Shown here: positions 53,578-62,794 of the stretch, in pieces | How the letters are laid out: each line of letters begins with the position of its first letter | How positions within the stretch are numbered: position 1 is the stretch's first letter | Source of the DNA: UBA1351 sp963677885 | GTDB taxonomy: Bacteria > Bacillota > Clostridia > Lachnospirales > Vallitaleaceae | Assembly: GCA_963677885.1 (NCBI GenBank) | Contig: OY782500.1 | Span: forward strand, 2,232,001 to 2,296,000 | DNA: 64,000 bases | Reading direction: 5' to 3' | The notes under the pieces: model-generated | What the model was told of the DNA's origin: nothing | Database searches by the model: none | What the model saw: only the letters and a program-made list of their open reading frames with translations | Translations under genes and position numbers: made by a program

Positions 53578-54582
53578 CTATTTTAGAAACCGCATCACCT
53601 GGTGGCCCATAAGTTCCAGGGATACTTGTTTTGTTATACCATTTAATTCATAGGCTGCCTTTGGCATCCCGTAGACAACACAGGATTTTTCATCCTGGCC
53701 AATGGTTACTGCCCCTTTTCGCTTCATCTGGGCAATCCCTTTGGCACCATCGTAGCCCATACCTGTCAAAATAATTCCCATAGCCTTATCTCCTGCCTCT
53801 TCTGCAAGAGAATGAAAGAGAACATCTACAGATGGACAATGGCCACTGACCTTTTCACCTTCAAAAACCCTTAACCGGTAAGCTCCGCCCTGACCCTTAA
53901 CCTGCATGTGCTTGTCTCCAGGAGCCAGATAGACATGGCCTTTTTCCAGGACATCTCCATTAGCTGCCTCCTTCACGGTAAAGTGGGTCTGCTTATTCAG
54001 ACGTTCGGCAAACATGGTCGAAAACACAGGCGGTATATGCTGAACTATAACAATTCCAGGCAAGTCCTTCGGCAGTTGTTTGAGCAAATTAAAAATCGCC
54101 TCTGTACCACCGGTTGATGCGCCAATAGCAATAATATTATGGAGACTAAGGGACTTGCTGGAGGCATGACTCTTTTCGGCTTCATGTGTGACTTTAATAG
54201 TTGCCTTGGAAGCAGCCTTGATTTTAGCAATCAGATCAATGATAAAGTTTTGAACGCTTTCCGGCGAGTTGGCTTGTGGCTTGGTTACAAAGTCTACCGC
54301 CCCGGCGTCCATAGCATCAAAGACCTTATTGCTGATGGAACTGACCACGATAACAGGAATCGGGTATTGTGGCATAAGCCTCTTCACAAATTCAATTCCG
54401 TTCATCTTAGGCATTTCAATGTCGCAGGTAACAACATCCGGTTGAAACTCAAGAATCTTGTCCCTTGCATCAAAAGCATCGACAGCAGTCGCAACTACCT
54501 TGATATCCTTATCCACTTGTATTCCTTTTGTCAGTATCTGCCTAAAAACGACACTGTCATCAACAATCAACACACGAATCAT
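53578..54582 (-). CDS. cheB: Chemotaxis methylesterase/response regulator CheB
   Basis: A 334-residue protein: receiver (1-120, phosphorylation site D54 in TCDIEMPKMNG), a linker, and the CheB esterase domain (about 145-334). The serine lies in IGASTGGTEAI, the histidine in VQHIPPVFS and the aspartate in GMGYDGAKG. It removes receptor methyl groups added by CheR, encoded just upstream. Confidence 0.97.
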   Translation of the reverse strand: MIRVLIVDDSVVFRQILTKGIQVDKDIKVVATAVDAFDARDKILEFQPDVVTCDIEMPKMNGIEFVKRLMPQYPIPVIVVSSISNKVFDAMDAGAVDFVTKPQANSPESVQNFIIDLIAKIKAASKATIKVTHEAEKSHASSKSLSLHNIIAIGASTGGTEAIFNLLKQLPKDLPGIVIVQHIPPVFSTMFAERLNKQTHFTVKEAANGDVLEKGHVYLAPGDKHMQVKGQGGAYRLRVFEGEKVSGHCPSVDVLFHSLAEEAGDKAMGIILTGMGYDGAKGIAQMKRKGAVTIGQDEKSCVVYGMPKAAYELNGITKQVSLELMGHQVMRFLK

Positions 54583-54591
54583 AAGCTTCTC

Positions 54592-55407
54592 CTAGATTTT
54601 ACGATAAACCGCCGGTTGTATATATTTAAATTGGCTCTTATCTCTGTTAATGGTTTCAGAATGACCAATAAAAAGATATCCTCCGTATTCAAGAGCATTA
54701 TACATTTTCTGAACCAAGGCATCCTTAGTTGGGTTATCAAAATAAATCATGACATTCCGCAGAAAGATAGCGTGAAACTTTTTCTTAAAGGGAAAAACAG
54801 GTTCCAATAGATTAAATCTCCGATAAATCACCTGGTCTCTCAAGGTCTTTTTTACCTGATAATTAGCCTCGTCATATTGGTCAAAATATTTATGGACCCA
54901 GGTTTTCGGCAGAGAATTAACCTTATCTTTGGAATAAACTCCCTTTCTTGCTGTATCAAGAACCATAGTAGACAAATCTGTAGCTAAGAGTTTTTTATCC
55001 CAGAACAGGCTGTTCTTACCAAAATATTCTTCCATAAGAATGGCCAGAGTATAGGGTTCTTCACCTGATGATGAAGCCCCGCACCATATCCTTAAGTCCT
55101 TGTGAGATACACTAGACTCTAAATAAGGTAAGACCTCCTTGGAAAAATAGGAAAAATGTTCCGGTTCTCTCATAAAATAAGTGTGATTGGTAGTCACCTT
55201 ATCAATAAGGAGACTGAGTTCACTGCCGTCTTTATCCTTTTGAAGATAATCGTAGTAGCTGGTAAAGTCGGTAAAGCCGCGTTCTGTCAAAATCATGTTC
55301 AACCGACCTACCAGCATGGTTTTTTTCTCGTCTTTCAGGTGAATACCACTATGTTGTTTAATGTAAAAAGACAGTTTATTAAATTCATCATTGGTAATGT
55401 GTATCAT
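54592..55407 (-). CDS. cheR: Chemotaxis protein methyltransferase CheR
   Basis: SAM-dependent methyltransferase of 271 residues for glutamates of chemoreceptors. An N-terminal helical domain (1-70) is followed by the SAM domain with RIWCGASSSGEEPYTLAILM, ATDLST and FLRNVMIYFD, all standard CheR motifs. The YLFIGHSETI motif ends the domain. The frame is of usual length and ends 10 bp before cheB. Confidence 0.97.
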   Translation of the reverse strand: MIHITNDEFNKLSFYIKQHSGIHLKDEKKTMLVGRLNMILTERGFTDFTSYYDYLQKDKDGSELSLLIDKVTTNHTYFMREPEHFSYFSKEVLPYLESSVSHKDLRIWCGASSSGEEPYTLAILMEEYFGKNSLFWDKKLLATDLSTMVLDTARKGVYSKDKVNSLPKTWVHKYFDQYDEANYQVKKTLRDQVIYRRFNLLEPVFPFKKKFHAIFLRNVMIYFDNPTKDALVQKMYNALEYGGYLFIGHSETINRDKSQFKYIQPAVYRKI

Positions 55408-55474
55408 CAGCTCACCTTTTCAGTCATTTATTCAACTCAATATTTCAATTATGTTCCGCTCATCTTTTGTAATC

Positions 55475-55498
55475 GATCATTTATTGTAATCAATGATC
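55475..55498 (-). other. Intercistronic hairpin between mcp and cheR
   Basis: GATCATT pairs with AATGATC around a 10-nt loop, 5 bp past the mcp stop, within a 95-bp gap. No U-run follows. This is the widest gap inside the operon, so it may mark an mRNA processing or partial termination point. Confidence 0.5.
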
Positions 55499-55502
55499 TA
55501 CT

Positions 55503-57554
55503 TTAATATTTTTCAAATTCTGAATCACTTAAAGAAATGGTAGCCGGTTTCAAGGATTTTCTTTCACCCCTGTTCATTTGCTCCAGAGCCTTAAGAACTT
55601 CCGGATCAACTTGATCATAGTCCTTCCTATTGCCATCTTTCTTTTTGGGAGATCCTTTTAATCTGAAATTGGCAACCTGAGATTTCAATAACTCTGCCTG
55701 ACCGGAAAGCTCTTCACTGGCAGCTGCTGTTTCCTCAGCTGTAGCACTGGTCGTTTGAACCACATCGGATATTTGATTGATACCCTGATTGACCTGTTCA
55801 ACACCGAGAGCCTGCTCATGGGATGCCACCGCAATATCTCCAACAATTTCAGCTGCACTGGAAACACCTTCCACTATTTTGTTAAGGGCAACTGCTGTTT
55901 CATTGGCGATTTTTGTTCCACTTTCCACCTTGCTGATGGAGCCTTCAATCATGGTTGTTGTCTCTTTAGCTGCATTGGCTGATCTAGCAGCCAGGTTCCT
56001 GACTTCCTCTGCTACAACGGCAAAACCTTTACCGTGTTGACCGGCTCTCGCCGCCTCAACTGCTGCATTTAAGGCCAGAATATTGGTTTGGAAAGCTATA
56101 TCATCTATAACCTTAATAATCTGTGATATGTTCTTGGATGATTCATTGATTCCTGACATGGCATCCAGCATACCAGCCATTTCCCGGTTTCCGTGTTCTG
56201 CAAAGCTTTGGGCTTCTGTTGCCATTTCCTTGGCTTTTTCTGCATTCTCTGCATTTGCCCTGGTCTGGGCTGAAATCTGGGTAATACTGGCTGTCAGTTC
56301 CTCAATGGAGGATGCCTGTTCTGTTGCTCCCTGGGATAGGGACATAGACGATGCTGAAACCTGACCAGAACCGGCTGCCACCTGTTCAGAGGCAGCGTTG
56401 ATATTGGACATTACCGAATTGATATTGTCGGTCATCTGGAGGAAGGCTTTAGACAATTGTCCCACCTCATCTTTACTGGTCACATCAATGTCCACATCCA
56501 GGTTTCCATCTGCAATTTCTCCGGCAACGCCAACCATTTTCTTGATTGGTCGGGTGATCATGGTAGACATGATAATACCAAATCCAATCGCCAGTATAAC
56601 GCCACCTATAGATATAATCGAGATTAAACTGGTAGCGCTTGAAACTGAATTTTTAGCTTCTGATACGACCAAGGCAACCATTTCATCAAATTTCACCACT
56701 AAGGTTTCGTGATTAGGTTCGTTGATTGTCAAAGCCTGACTGATCATATCCGCAAAAAGATCATCCGAAACCTTGGCTATCTCATCCATACTGACCAGAA
56801 TGGACAAAACCTCATCCATTGCCACATTGGTCTCCTCATCAAAAATATCATAGATTTTCTCCAACTTATCTTCATCATTGGAGGCTATTAACTGATTGAT
56901 CTGTTCTCCTGTCTGATGTACCTTTAGGTGGTTGGCTTCAATGTCTTCCATATATTGATTAAAAGTTTCATTCCTTGATGTATAGGAGTCCAACCAAAGG
57001 CCAAGGGCACATTTAGTACCGTCTAACTGACCTGAAAACTGACTGTCATTTCGAACATCTTGTGATAAGGTATAAATCCAGCTTAGGTGGTCTCTCTGTT
57101 TTAATCCAATCTGGTACCTGACTTCTGCAGGATCATCAATACCCTTGTCTGTTATTTCCTTGGAAATATCAATAAACTTCTCCTGACCTACCCGCCAGGT
57201 AGCCAACAAAGCCTTGGTATCTTCCCAAAGTCTTTCTTCATTCGTATTTTTATCAAAGCCGTCATATTCTGCCACAGATGCATCAATATCTGCCCAAACG
57301 CCATCCAACTCATCATAGACATCCATCTTTTCCTCATAAGTCAGTTTTGGTGATAAAAGCACATTGGAAACATCTGATATCTCTGATATCCGGCCTTTTA
57401 AAGTATGAATGACATCAACACTTGGCAGGCTTTTATTTCCCAGCTCGTCCATATTTATAAAACCTATTGCTCCAATTACCCCTGCTATTATAGCGACTAT
57501 GATAAATGATGTTATTAACTTCGTTGCAATTCTTAAATTCAAAAACCATTTCAT
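55503..57554 (-). CDS. Methyl-accepting chemotaxis protein with extracytoplasmic CZB motif
   Basis: A 683-residue receptor. TM1 is about residues 13-33 and TM2 about 311-331, with HAMP (332-385) and the signalling hairpin (about 400-640, tip region VIDDIAFQTNILALNAAVEAARAG) after. The outer domain is helical, and residues 150-215 carry the chemoreceptor zinc-binding pattern: H156 in DHLSW, C182 in CALGLW, and H209/H213. The sole receptor in this operon, it is presumably modified by CheR, CheB and CheD. The C-terminus (about 645-683) lacks an NWETF-like CheR tether. Confidence 0.93.
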   Translation of the reverse strand: MKWFLNLRIATKLITSFIIVAIIAGVIGAIGFINMDELGNKSLPSVDVIHTLKGRISEISDVSNVLLSPKLTYEEKMDVYDELDGVWADIDASVAEYDGFDKNTNEERLWEDTKALLATWRVGQEKFIDISKEITDKGIDDPAEVRYQIGLKQRDHLSWIYTLSQDVRNDSQFSGQLDGTKCALGLWLDSYTSRNETFNQYMEDIEANHLKVHQTGEQINQLIASNDEDKLEKIYDIFDEETNVAMDEVLSILVSMDEIAKVSDDLFADMISQALTINEPNHETLVVKFDEMVALVVSEAKNSVSSATSLISIISIGGVILAIGFGIIMSTMITRPIKKMVGVAGEIADGNLDVDIDVTSKDEVGQLSKAFLQMTDNINSVMSNINAASEQVAAGSGQVSASSMSLSQGATEQASSIEELTASITQISAQTRANAENAEKAKEMATEAQSFAEHGNREMAGMLDAMSGINESSKNISQIIKVIDDIAFQTNILALNAAVEAARAGQHGKGFAVVAEEVRNLAARSANAAKETTTMIEGSISKVESGTKIANETAVALNKIVEGVSSAAEIVGDIAVASHEQALGVEQVNQGINQISDVVQTTSATAEETAAASEELSGQAELLKSQVANFRLKGSPKKKDGNRKDYDQVDPEVLKALEQMNRGERKSLKPATISLSDSEFEKY

Positions 57555-57574
57555 ATCGCTTCCTCCGTTTCAGA

Positions 57575-59659
57575 CTAGCCAGCCTGAAGATTCTCTACTA
57601 CATTTGCCATATCAAGCTGACCAACATCCAGTATCAAACTGATACTTCCGTCTCCAAGTAAGGTGCAGCCTCCAAGTCCTCGTATTCTCTTGTATTTCTT
57701 TATATAATCAGGTAGGGATTTAACCACTACCTGTTGCTGACCCAAAAGCTCATCTGCAAAAATACAGCAACCTTTATCATCTTCCTCAACCATAATCAAT
57801 ATGCCGTCATTAACCTGGGTTACATGGGTTTTGACACCATAAAAGTCGTGAAGTCTAAGAACCGGATAACAAAGTCCGCGAACCATGATCATTTCATTAC
57901 CATCTGTATCCTTAAAGATCTCCTCATTCTGAGGTCTGAAAGATTCCTTGATTGACATAATAGGAATGGTAAATCTCGTTTCACCGACTTTTAGATTCAT
58001 ACCTTCAATAATTGCCAACGTCAGTGGGATTTTCAGTATGATTGTCGTTCCCCGGCCGTATTCAGAGTCAACCAGGACAGAGCCACCAACGCTTTGAAGG
58101 TTTTGGGCAACCACATCCATTCCTACACCCCTGCCGGAAAATTCAGTAACCGTTTCTTTGGTGGAAAAACCAGGATGAAGAATAAGATTATAAAGCTCTC
58201 TGTCTGTCATATCATCCATGGACTTTTCAACCAATCCATTCATAGTGGCCTTATCATAGAGCCTCTGTTTATCCAGGCCCTTGCCGTCATCTTTTATGAT
58301 AATGAGAACGTCACTTCCCGAGTTCTTGGCTTCAAGGACTACGGTTCCTTTAGGGTCTTTACCGGCTGCCAGTCTGTCTTCCTTACTTTCAATACCATGG
58401 TCAAGCGAGTTTCTGATAATGTGCATGAGAGGATCTGCAATCTTCTCTATGATGTTTTTATCCACTTCTGTTTCTTCACCGTAAACGACAAGGTCAACGT
58501 CCTTCTCCAGTTTCTTGGTCATATCTCTAACAATCCGGTGCATTTTCATAAAAGTGGTAGAGAGAGGGACCATTCTAATGGCCATAACCATATCCTGTAA
58601 TTCCGAACTAATCTTATGGAGCTGTCTGGAAGCCTTATCAAAGCTTTCAATTTCAAGACTGGTCACTTCAGGATTTTGAGAAACCATGGCTTCTGCAATA
58701 ACAAGTTCACCAACCATATCCATAAGTTTATCCAGTTTATCTACATTGACACTGATAATACTTTGCTTGGAAGACAGGGATACTTCTGTTTTCTTTACCT
58801 TTTTCTCTACGTATTTCTTAGAGGTTTCAGGAACCTTAACATCTTCTGGAATTTCCTCACCCTGGAAAGCCTTTGCCATGGATCCATAGCTTTCCTGGTC
58901 AATGGATTCAAAGGTCAATTCATCGAGAAAAATGGTGGCTTCCAGATATTTCTTGACTTCTTCCTCTTCTTTTTTGGTTTTTAGAACAATCTGAAAACCA
59001 TTTTTCTTTATTTCATCTGCACTTTCATCATTTTCAATAATGTCATTGGGCTTATAAAAGACTTCATCGACCAGGTCTACAATATTGTGAACAACAGTAT
59101 AAGCTCTTATATTCTCCATCTCAGAGTCTTTTTTGAAACGAAGCAAACTCTTGTAATATCTTGCCTCATCAGCCTTTTGGCTGGGACTGATATAATACTT
59201 CTGCTTACTTGCACTTTTCTTTGGCTTCTTATCCGTCTTTATACCATTACTGGTCTTCATATCATTTAAATATACTTCAACTTTGGCCAAAAGCTCTTCG
59301 CTATCTCCGTTAGGTTCCTCACCTTCCCGGATTTTCATTAATTCAATTTTGTAATAGTCTATACTCTCCAGTATGATATCCACCAAAAGGGTAAAGTTGT
59401 ACTCGACATCTGCCTGTTCACGAATCACGAAAAAAACATCTTCCAGCCGATGGGCCAGGGTGCTCATTCCGTTATACATCATCATGGCTGATGACCCTTT
59501 TATGGTGTGCATAAACCGAAAAATCTCATTAATAGATTCCTCTGTGAAAGCACTTGTCTTCTCACTTTCGATCATTAATTGTTCCAAGGTTTCAACAATT
59601 TGTGAGGTTTCATACACATAGGCTTCAATCATGGGTTGATCAATATATGAATTACCCAT
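57575..59659 (-). CDS. cheA: Chemotaxis histidine kinase CheA
   Basis: A 694-residue CheA with the full set of domains. P1 has H51 in FMHTIKGSSAM; a P2-like region lies at about 160-270 and the dimerisation helices at about 305-365. The P4 ATPase has DPLMHIIRNSLDHGIE and GRGVGMDVV, and the P5 CheW-like regulatory domain covers about 550-690. All catalytic boxes look intact. It should phosphorylate the CheY encoded just upstream and CheB downstream. A separate CheW gene is not in the operon. Confidence 0.97.
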   Translation of the reverse strand: MGNSYIDQPMIEAYVYETSQIVETLEQLMIESEKTSAFTEESINEIFRFMHTIKGSSAMMMYNGMSTLAHRLEDVFFVIREQADVEYNFTLLVDIILESIDYYKIELMKIREGEEPNGDSEELLAKVEVYLNDMKTSNGIKTDKKPKKSASKQKYYISPSQKADEARYYKSLLRFKKDSEMENIRAYTVVHNIVDLVDEVFYKPNDIIENDESADEIKKNGFQIVLKTKKEEEEVKKYLEATIFLDELTFESIDQESYGSMAKAFQGEEIPEDVKVPETSKKYVEKKVKKTEVSLSSKQSIISVNVDKLDKLMDMVGELVIAEAMVSQNPEVTSLEIESFDKASRQLHKISSELQDMVMAIRMVPLSTTFMKMHRIVRDMTKKLEKDVDLVVYGEETEVDKNIIEKIADPLMHIIRNSLDHGIESKEDRLAAGKDPKGTVVLEAKNSGSDVLIIIKDDGKGLDKQRLYDKATMNGLVEKSMDDMTDRELYNLILHPGFSTKETVTEFSGRGVGMDVVAQNLQSVGGSVLVDSEYGRGTTIILKIPLTLAIIEGMNLKVGETRFTIPIMSIKESFRPQNEEIFKDTDGNEMIMVRGLCYPVLRLHDFYGVKTHVTQVNDGILIMVEEDDKGCCIFADELLGQQQVVVKSLPDYIKKYKRIRGLGGCTLLGDGSISLILDVGQLDMANVVENLQAG

Positions 59660-59675
59660 CCACTCACTCCTTTCG

Positions 59676-60035
59676 CTATTTGGTCAAACCATCTAAAACC
59701 TCCACAAGCTTATCCCTCTGGAATGGTTTTACAATAAACGAGGATGCTCCGTAAAGGACCGCCTCACGAATCAAGGTTTCCTGTCCCATAGCAGATACCA
59801 TGACAACCTTGGCATTAGGATCCATTTTTTTTATTTCCCTAAGAGCCTCAATTCCATTCATATCCGGCATGGTTATATCCATGGTAATAATGTCAGGGTT
59901 GGCAGTAGAGAATTTCTCAACGGCTTCCCGGCCATTTTCCGCCTCCGCAACGATTTCATAATCATGGGCTTCCAACATCTTTTTTATACTGACCCGCATA
60001 AATGCAGCATCATCGACGATCATAAGTTTTGGCAT
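59676..60035 (-). CDS. cheY: Chemotaxis response regulator CheY
   Basis: A 119-residue receiver starting after AAGGAGG. Acid pair D8/D9, phosphorylation site D53 in TMDITMPDMNG, Thr/Ser in VSAMGQ and lysine in KPF are all present. Sequence and position before cheA mark it as CheY rather than a general receiver. It is the first gene of the operon and is preceded by a predicted repressor site. Confidence 0.95.
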   Translation of the reverse strand: MPKLMIVDDAAFMRVSIKKMLEAHDYEIVAEAENGREAVEKFSTANPDIITMDITMPDMNGIEALREIKKMDPNAKVVMVSAMGQETLIREAVLYGASSFIVKPFQRDKLVEVLDGLTK

Positions 60036-60052
60036 CTTAACCTCCTTACACT

Positions 60053-60104
60053 GTTAGTGAATGCTAACTAACTAAATTTTAGCATAAAAAAAGAGAAATG
60101 CAAA
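60053..60104 (-). promoter_or_regulatory. Promoter and TetR-type operator of the chemotaxis operon
   Basis: On the minus strand TTTGCA (60099-60104) and TAAAAT (60076-60081, with an extended TGC) are 17 bp apart. Just downstream lies GTTAGTGAATGCTAAC-type sequence (60053-60068 on the plus strand), a GTTAG-N6-CTAAC inverted repeat covering the start of transcription. The same sequence with two changes lies in the tetR promoter at 62795-62810. A repressor there would block the cheY promoter. Confidence 0.72.
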
Positions 60105-60117
60105 GAGCATTTCCTTT
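60091..60117 (-). terminator. Terminator of the tetR-receiver-kinase unit
   Basis: GAAATGC pairs with GCATTTC around a 5-nt loop, and on the minus strand TCTTTTTTTATG follows. It lies about 65 bp past the kinase stop and overlaps the predicted -35 of the cheY promoter. Confidence 0.82.
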
Positions 60118-60182
60118 TATTTACATCAAGTTTCAAAATATTTATATTCTGTTCACAATTGCCCAAAAACATAGGACTTCCA

Positions 60183-61769
60183 TTAGAATTTATAAACAGG
60201 CAATTCAATGACAAAAGTCGTATGATCACCAACGATGGACTCGAGGAGGAGATCACCACCGCAGGAGTTGAGGATCTGCTTACAGAGGGGAAGACTTAAC
60301 TTATCATCATCTCTATAAATATGTATAAAGTCATGGTGGTAAAACTCATTAAAGATATAATCCTGCTCTTCCGGAGGAATACCTGGTCCATAATCTGTAA
60401 CAGCTACCCTAAAATAATCCAGCTGTCGTTCTTCGTTCTTAGTACAAACAATAGAGACAGACACCTTTTCATTAAGGGTGTGCTTGGCAGCGTTCCCAAG
60501 AACTTCATGAAGAACAGACTCTAAAACAGATTTTTCAACCACCAGCATATCATCATTGCATTGAACTTCAGATATTCGGACCCGAACATGTTTATATTGG
60601 CTAATAACATCATCAACAACTTTGAGAATATCAACCTTGGTCAGCTCAAACTTCCGGCCTTGGATTTCTACATACTTGGATATCTGATTCAGTATATTTC
60701 TTGAATTCAGCATCTCATCTTTCATGGCTTTAAAGAGTTCTGCATTCTCCAGGTCAAGACTGGATTCATCAATAAGCTGGATCATACCCATCATACCGTT
60801 TAAGGGGGTCCTCAACCGGTGATTGACATCCTTAAGAAACTGGTTTTTAAGTTCCATAGCATTTTTAGCCCTTTTGACGGCATATTTAAGATTGCGTTCA
60901 GCCTTAATTCTTTCAGTAATGTCGGTAAAAAGAGTAGCAAATTTTTTATCACCCACCGGATAAGCAGAAACCTCATAATACCGGTCAAGGGCTGAGGCGT
61001 AGTTTTCAAAATGCCGGTTGACACCCTTAAGAGCTACCTCGCCGTAGGTTTCTATCCAGTATTTTTCTGTCTGGGGCATAATATCCAAAACTCTTCGACC
61101 AATGATTTCAGAGGAAACCAGGCCTGTCATAGCTTCAAAGGCATCATTAACCGCCAAAAACTTATAATCTACCGGTCTGCCCTCTTCATCGATGATAATC
61201 TCATGAAGGGCAAATCCTTCTTTGGCATTATTTAGTAATAGAGAATTGGAGTTTTCCGCCAGTTCATAGCGCTTAAATACGGAGAAATCGTAAATGCTTT
61301 TTAGATATGCCAAAGCCAGCACAATGGTGGCGACAAAAAAGAGCAGAAGTTTATCCGTAATCTCATAATTACAGACGATTAAGACCGGATATGTCAAGGC
61401 CACATATATAATAATGAAGATACGAATCATTCGGATATTAAAAATGGAAAAAACTGTCGCCACCAGAAGCATGATATGGATAAAAAAGAAAGTACCCTGG
61501 TCAGCCAGATAGGCATAGTTAGTCGTAAGAATGGTTATGCACCATAAAGAAAAATAGAGAACATTCTGATAAGCCTTTTCCAACTTTCGGAAAAAGCTTA
61601 GTAAAAATACCATAGCAAGTATGACGGCAACTCCCGCACCAATCCACTGAAGGCCAAAATAGTCCCTATTGGTCTTCGCATAAAAGATTAGCATCAGCAA
61701 GTTGAACATCAGGCCATAGACGATGTTGATAATCCGTAGCACAGCCTGTCTTTGCTTCCAGTAATCCAT
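60183..61769 (-). CDS. Membrane PAS histidine kinase, catalytic boxes degenerate
   Basis: A 528-residue protein: about six membrane helices (12-160), a PAS domain (about 175-290), a HisKA-like helix pair and an HATPase fold. The phosphoacceptor region reads NHRLRTPLNG: H317 is there, but the acidic residue normally next to it is R318. The G2 ATP-lid box (GTGLGL) is replaced by DDKLSLPL (about 488-495), while the N and G1 boxes look normal. I infer a weak or inactive kinase, perhaps a phosphatase or scaffold. It is the third gene of the tetR unit, 23 bp after the receiver. Confidence 0.88.
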   Translation of the reverse strand: MDYWKQRQAVLRIINIVYGLMFNLLMLIFYAKTNRDYFGLQWIGAGVAVILAMVFLLSFFRKLEKAYQNVLYFSLWCITILTTNYAYLADQGTFFFIHIMLLVATVFSIFNIRMIRIFIIIYVALTYPVLIVCNYEITDKLLLFFVATIVLALAYLKSIYDFSVFKRYELAENSNSLLLNNAKEGFALHEIIIDEEGRPVDYKFLAVNDAFEAMTGLVSSEIIGRRVLDIMPQTEKYWIETYGEVALKGVNRHFENYASALDRYYEVSAYPVGDKKFATLFTDITERIKAERNLKYAVKRAKNAMELKNQFLKDVNHRLRTPLNGMMGMIQLIDESSLDLENAELFKAMKDEMLNSRNILNQISKYVEIQGRKFELTKVDILKVVDDVISQYKHVRVRISEVQCNDDMLVVEKSVLESVLHEVLGNAAKHTLNEKVSVSIVCTKNEERQLDYFRVAVTDYGPGIPPEEQDYIFNEFYHHDFIHIYRDDDKLSLPLCKQILNSCGGDLLLESIVGDHTTFVIELPVYKF

Positions 61770-61792
61770 CTGCTGCTCCTTAATCGACCCTT

Positions 61793-62185
61793 TTAAATAA
61801 GTTCCAGGTTCTGAAGGACTTGTCTGAACTTTTCTACATCAATTGGTTTCCAGGCATAGGCCTCGCAACCATATTGATAAGATTCCTCCACAGTCTCCTT
61901 GTCGTTTAAGGCTGTTGTCATAATTATTTTGGCAGGTTTCTCCCCTTGAGCTAAATTTGTTGCTTCTATTTCTCTAATGGTTTTTAAGGCTTTTATTCCA
62001 TCTACCTTGGGCATCATAATGTCCAAACAGATTAAGTCATAATATGCATCGCTTTTTACCGCTTCTGCTACAAGATCAATAGCCTCCAATCCGTTAATGG
62101 CCAAATCGCATTTGCCGTATTTGGATAAAAACTTGTTCATGAAGAGTCTTGAGGTTAGATCGTCTTCTGCAATAAGTATCCTCAT
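61793..62185 (-). CDS. Single-domain response regulator (paralogue)
   Basis: A 130-residue receiver after AAAGGAGG, with EDD at 7-9, phosphorylation site D55 in ICLDIMMPKVDG, Thr in TTAL and lysine in WKPID. It is strikingly like the receiver at 50298-50693: shared stretches include NGLEAID, YDLICLDIMMPKVDG and NLELI. It lies 13 bp after tetR and before the degenerate kinase. Confidence 0.94.
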   Translation of the reverse strand: MRILIAEDDLTSRLFMNKFLSKYGKCDLAINGLEAIDLVAEAVKSDAYYDLICLDIMMPKVDGIKALKTIREIEATNLAQGEKPAKIIMTTALNDKETVEESYQYGCEAYAWKPIDVEKFRQVLQNLELI

Positions 62186-62198
62186 AAAAGCCTCCTTT

Positions 62199-62768
62199 CT
62201 ATTGATGAGTCAGCATTCGGTCAATATAATCCACTAAATGCTGATTGATGTCGTAAGATTTGTCTCTAATTCGCCATTCATAAACTTGGGAAAATATGGT
62301 TCCGTTGATCAAACTGGCGACTTCTCTGTCACTAAAATCATTAAAACCTACCAGGTCACCTCTGGCTCCGCTGATAATCTCTTCAAGGAAGTCAATGCGA
62401 TGGAGGACAATCTCCTGCATACGTTTCTTGGTCCCTTCCTGATATTGATAGAGGTCAAAACTAAACATAACAGTAGTCAATTCCTGATATGACTGGTAAA
62501 GCTGGGCATATCGGTTGACATAAAACCGAATACTGTCCATTCCTGACAAATCTGTTTCCTTAATCGTATTAATGATTCTTTCATCATAACCGGCGAACTC
62601 TTCGATGATTTCATCCAGTATCTCCTGCTTGCCTTTATACTGTCGATACAGAGCTGGTTCAGAAACATTTTGTGTCTTAGCTAAATTTTTAGTAGTTACT
62701 CCATTGATCCCTTCCTGATCGAAGAGCTCAATTGCGCTGATTAAAATCTTATCTTTTCTTTTTAACAT
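62199..62768 (-). CDS. TetR/AcrR family regulator, predicted repressor of the chemotaxis operon
   Basis: A 189-residue regulator from the ATG five bases after GAGGG. The HTH (about 8-50) reads ISAIELFDQEGINGVTTKNLAKTQNVSEPALYRQYKGKQEIL; the rest is a helical ligand-binding domain. It is first in a unit with a receiver and a degenerate kinase, so a signalling role is more likely than plain drug resistance. Its own promoter and the cheY promoter share GTTAG-N6-CTAAC. It is divergent from a MATE exporter gene. Confidence 0.92.
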   Translation of the reverse strand: MLKRKDKILISAIELFDQEGINGVTTKNLAKTQNVSEPALYRQYKGKQEILDEIIEEFAGYDERIINTIKETDLSGMDSIRFYVNRYAQLYQSYQELTTVMFSFDLYQYQEGTKKRMQEIVLHRIDFLEEIISGARGDLVGFNDFSDREVASLINGTIFSQVYEWRIRDKSYDINQHLVDYIDRMLTHQ

Positions 62769-62794
62769 GTGCACCCTCTTGCCTTAGAGTAATT

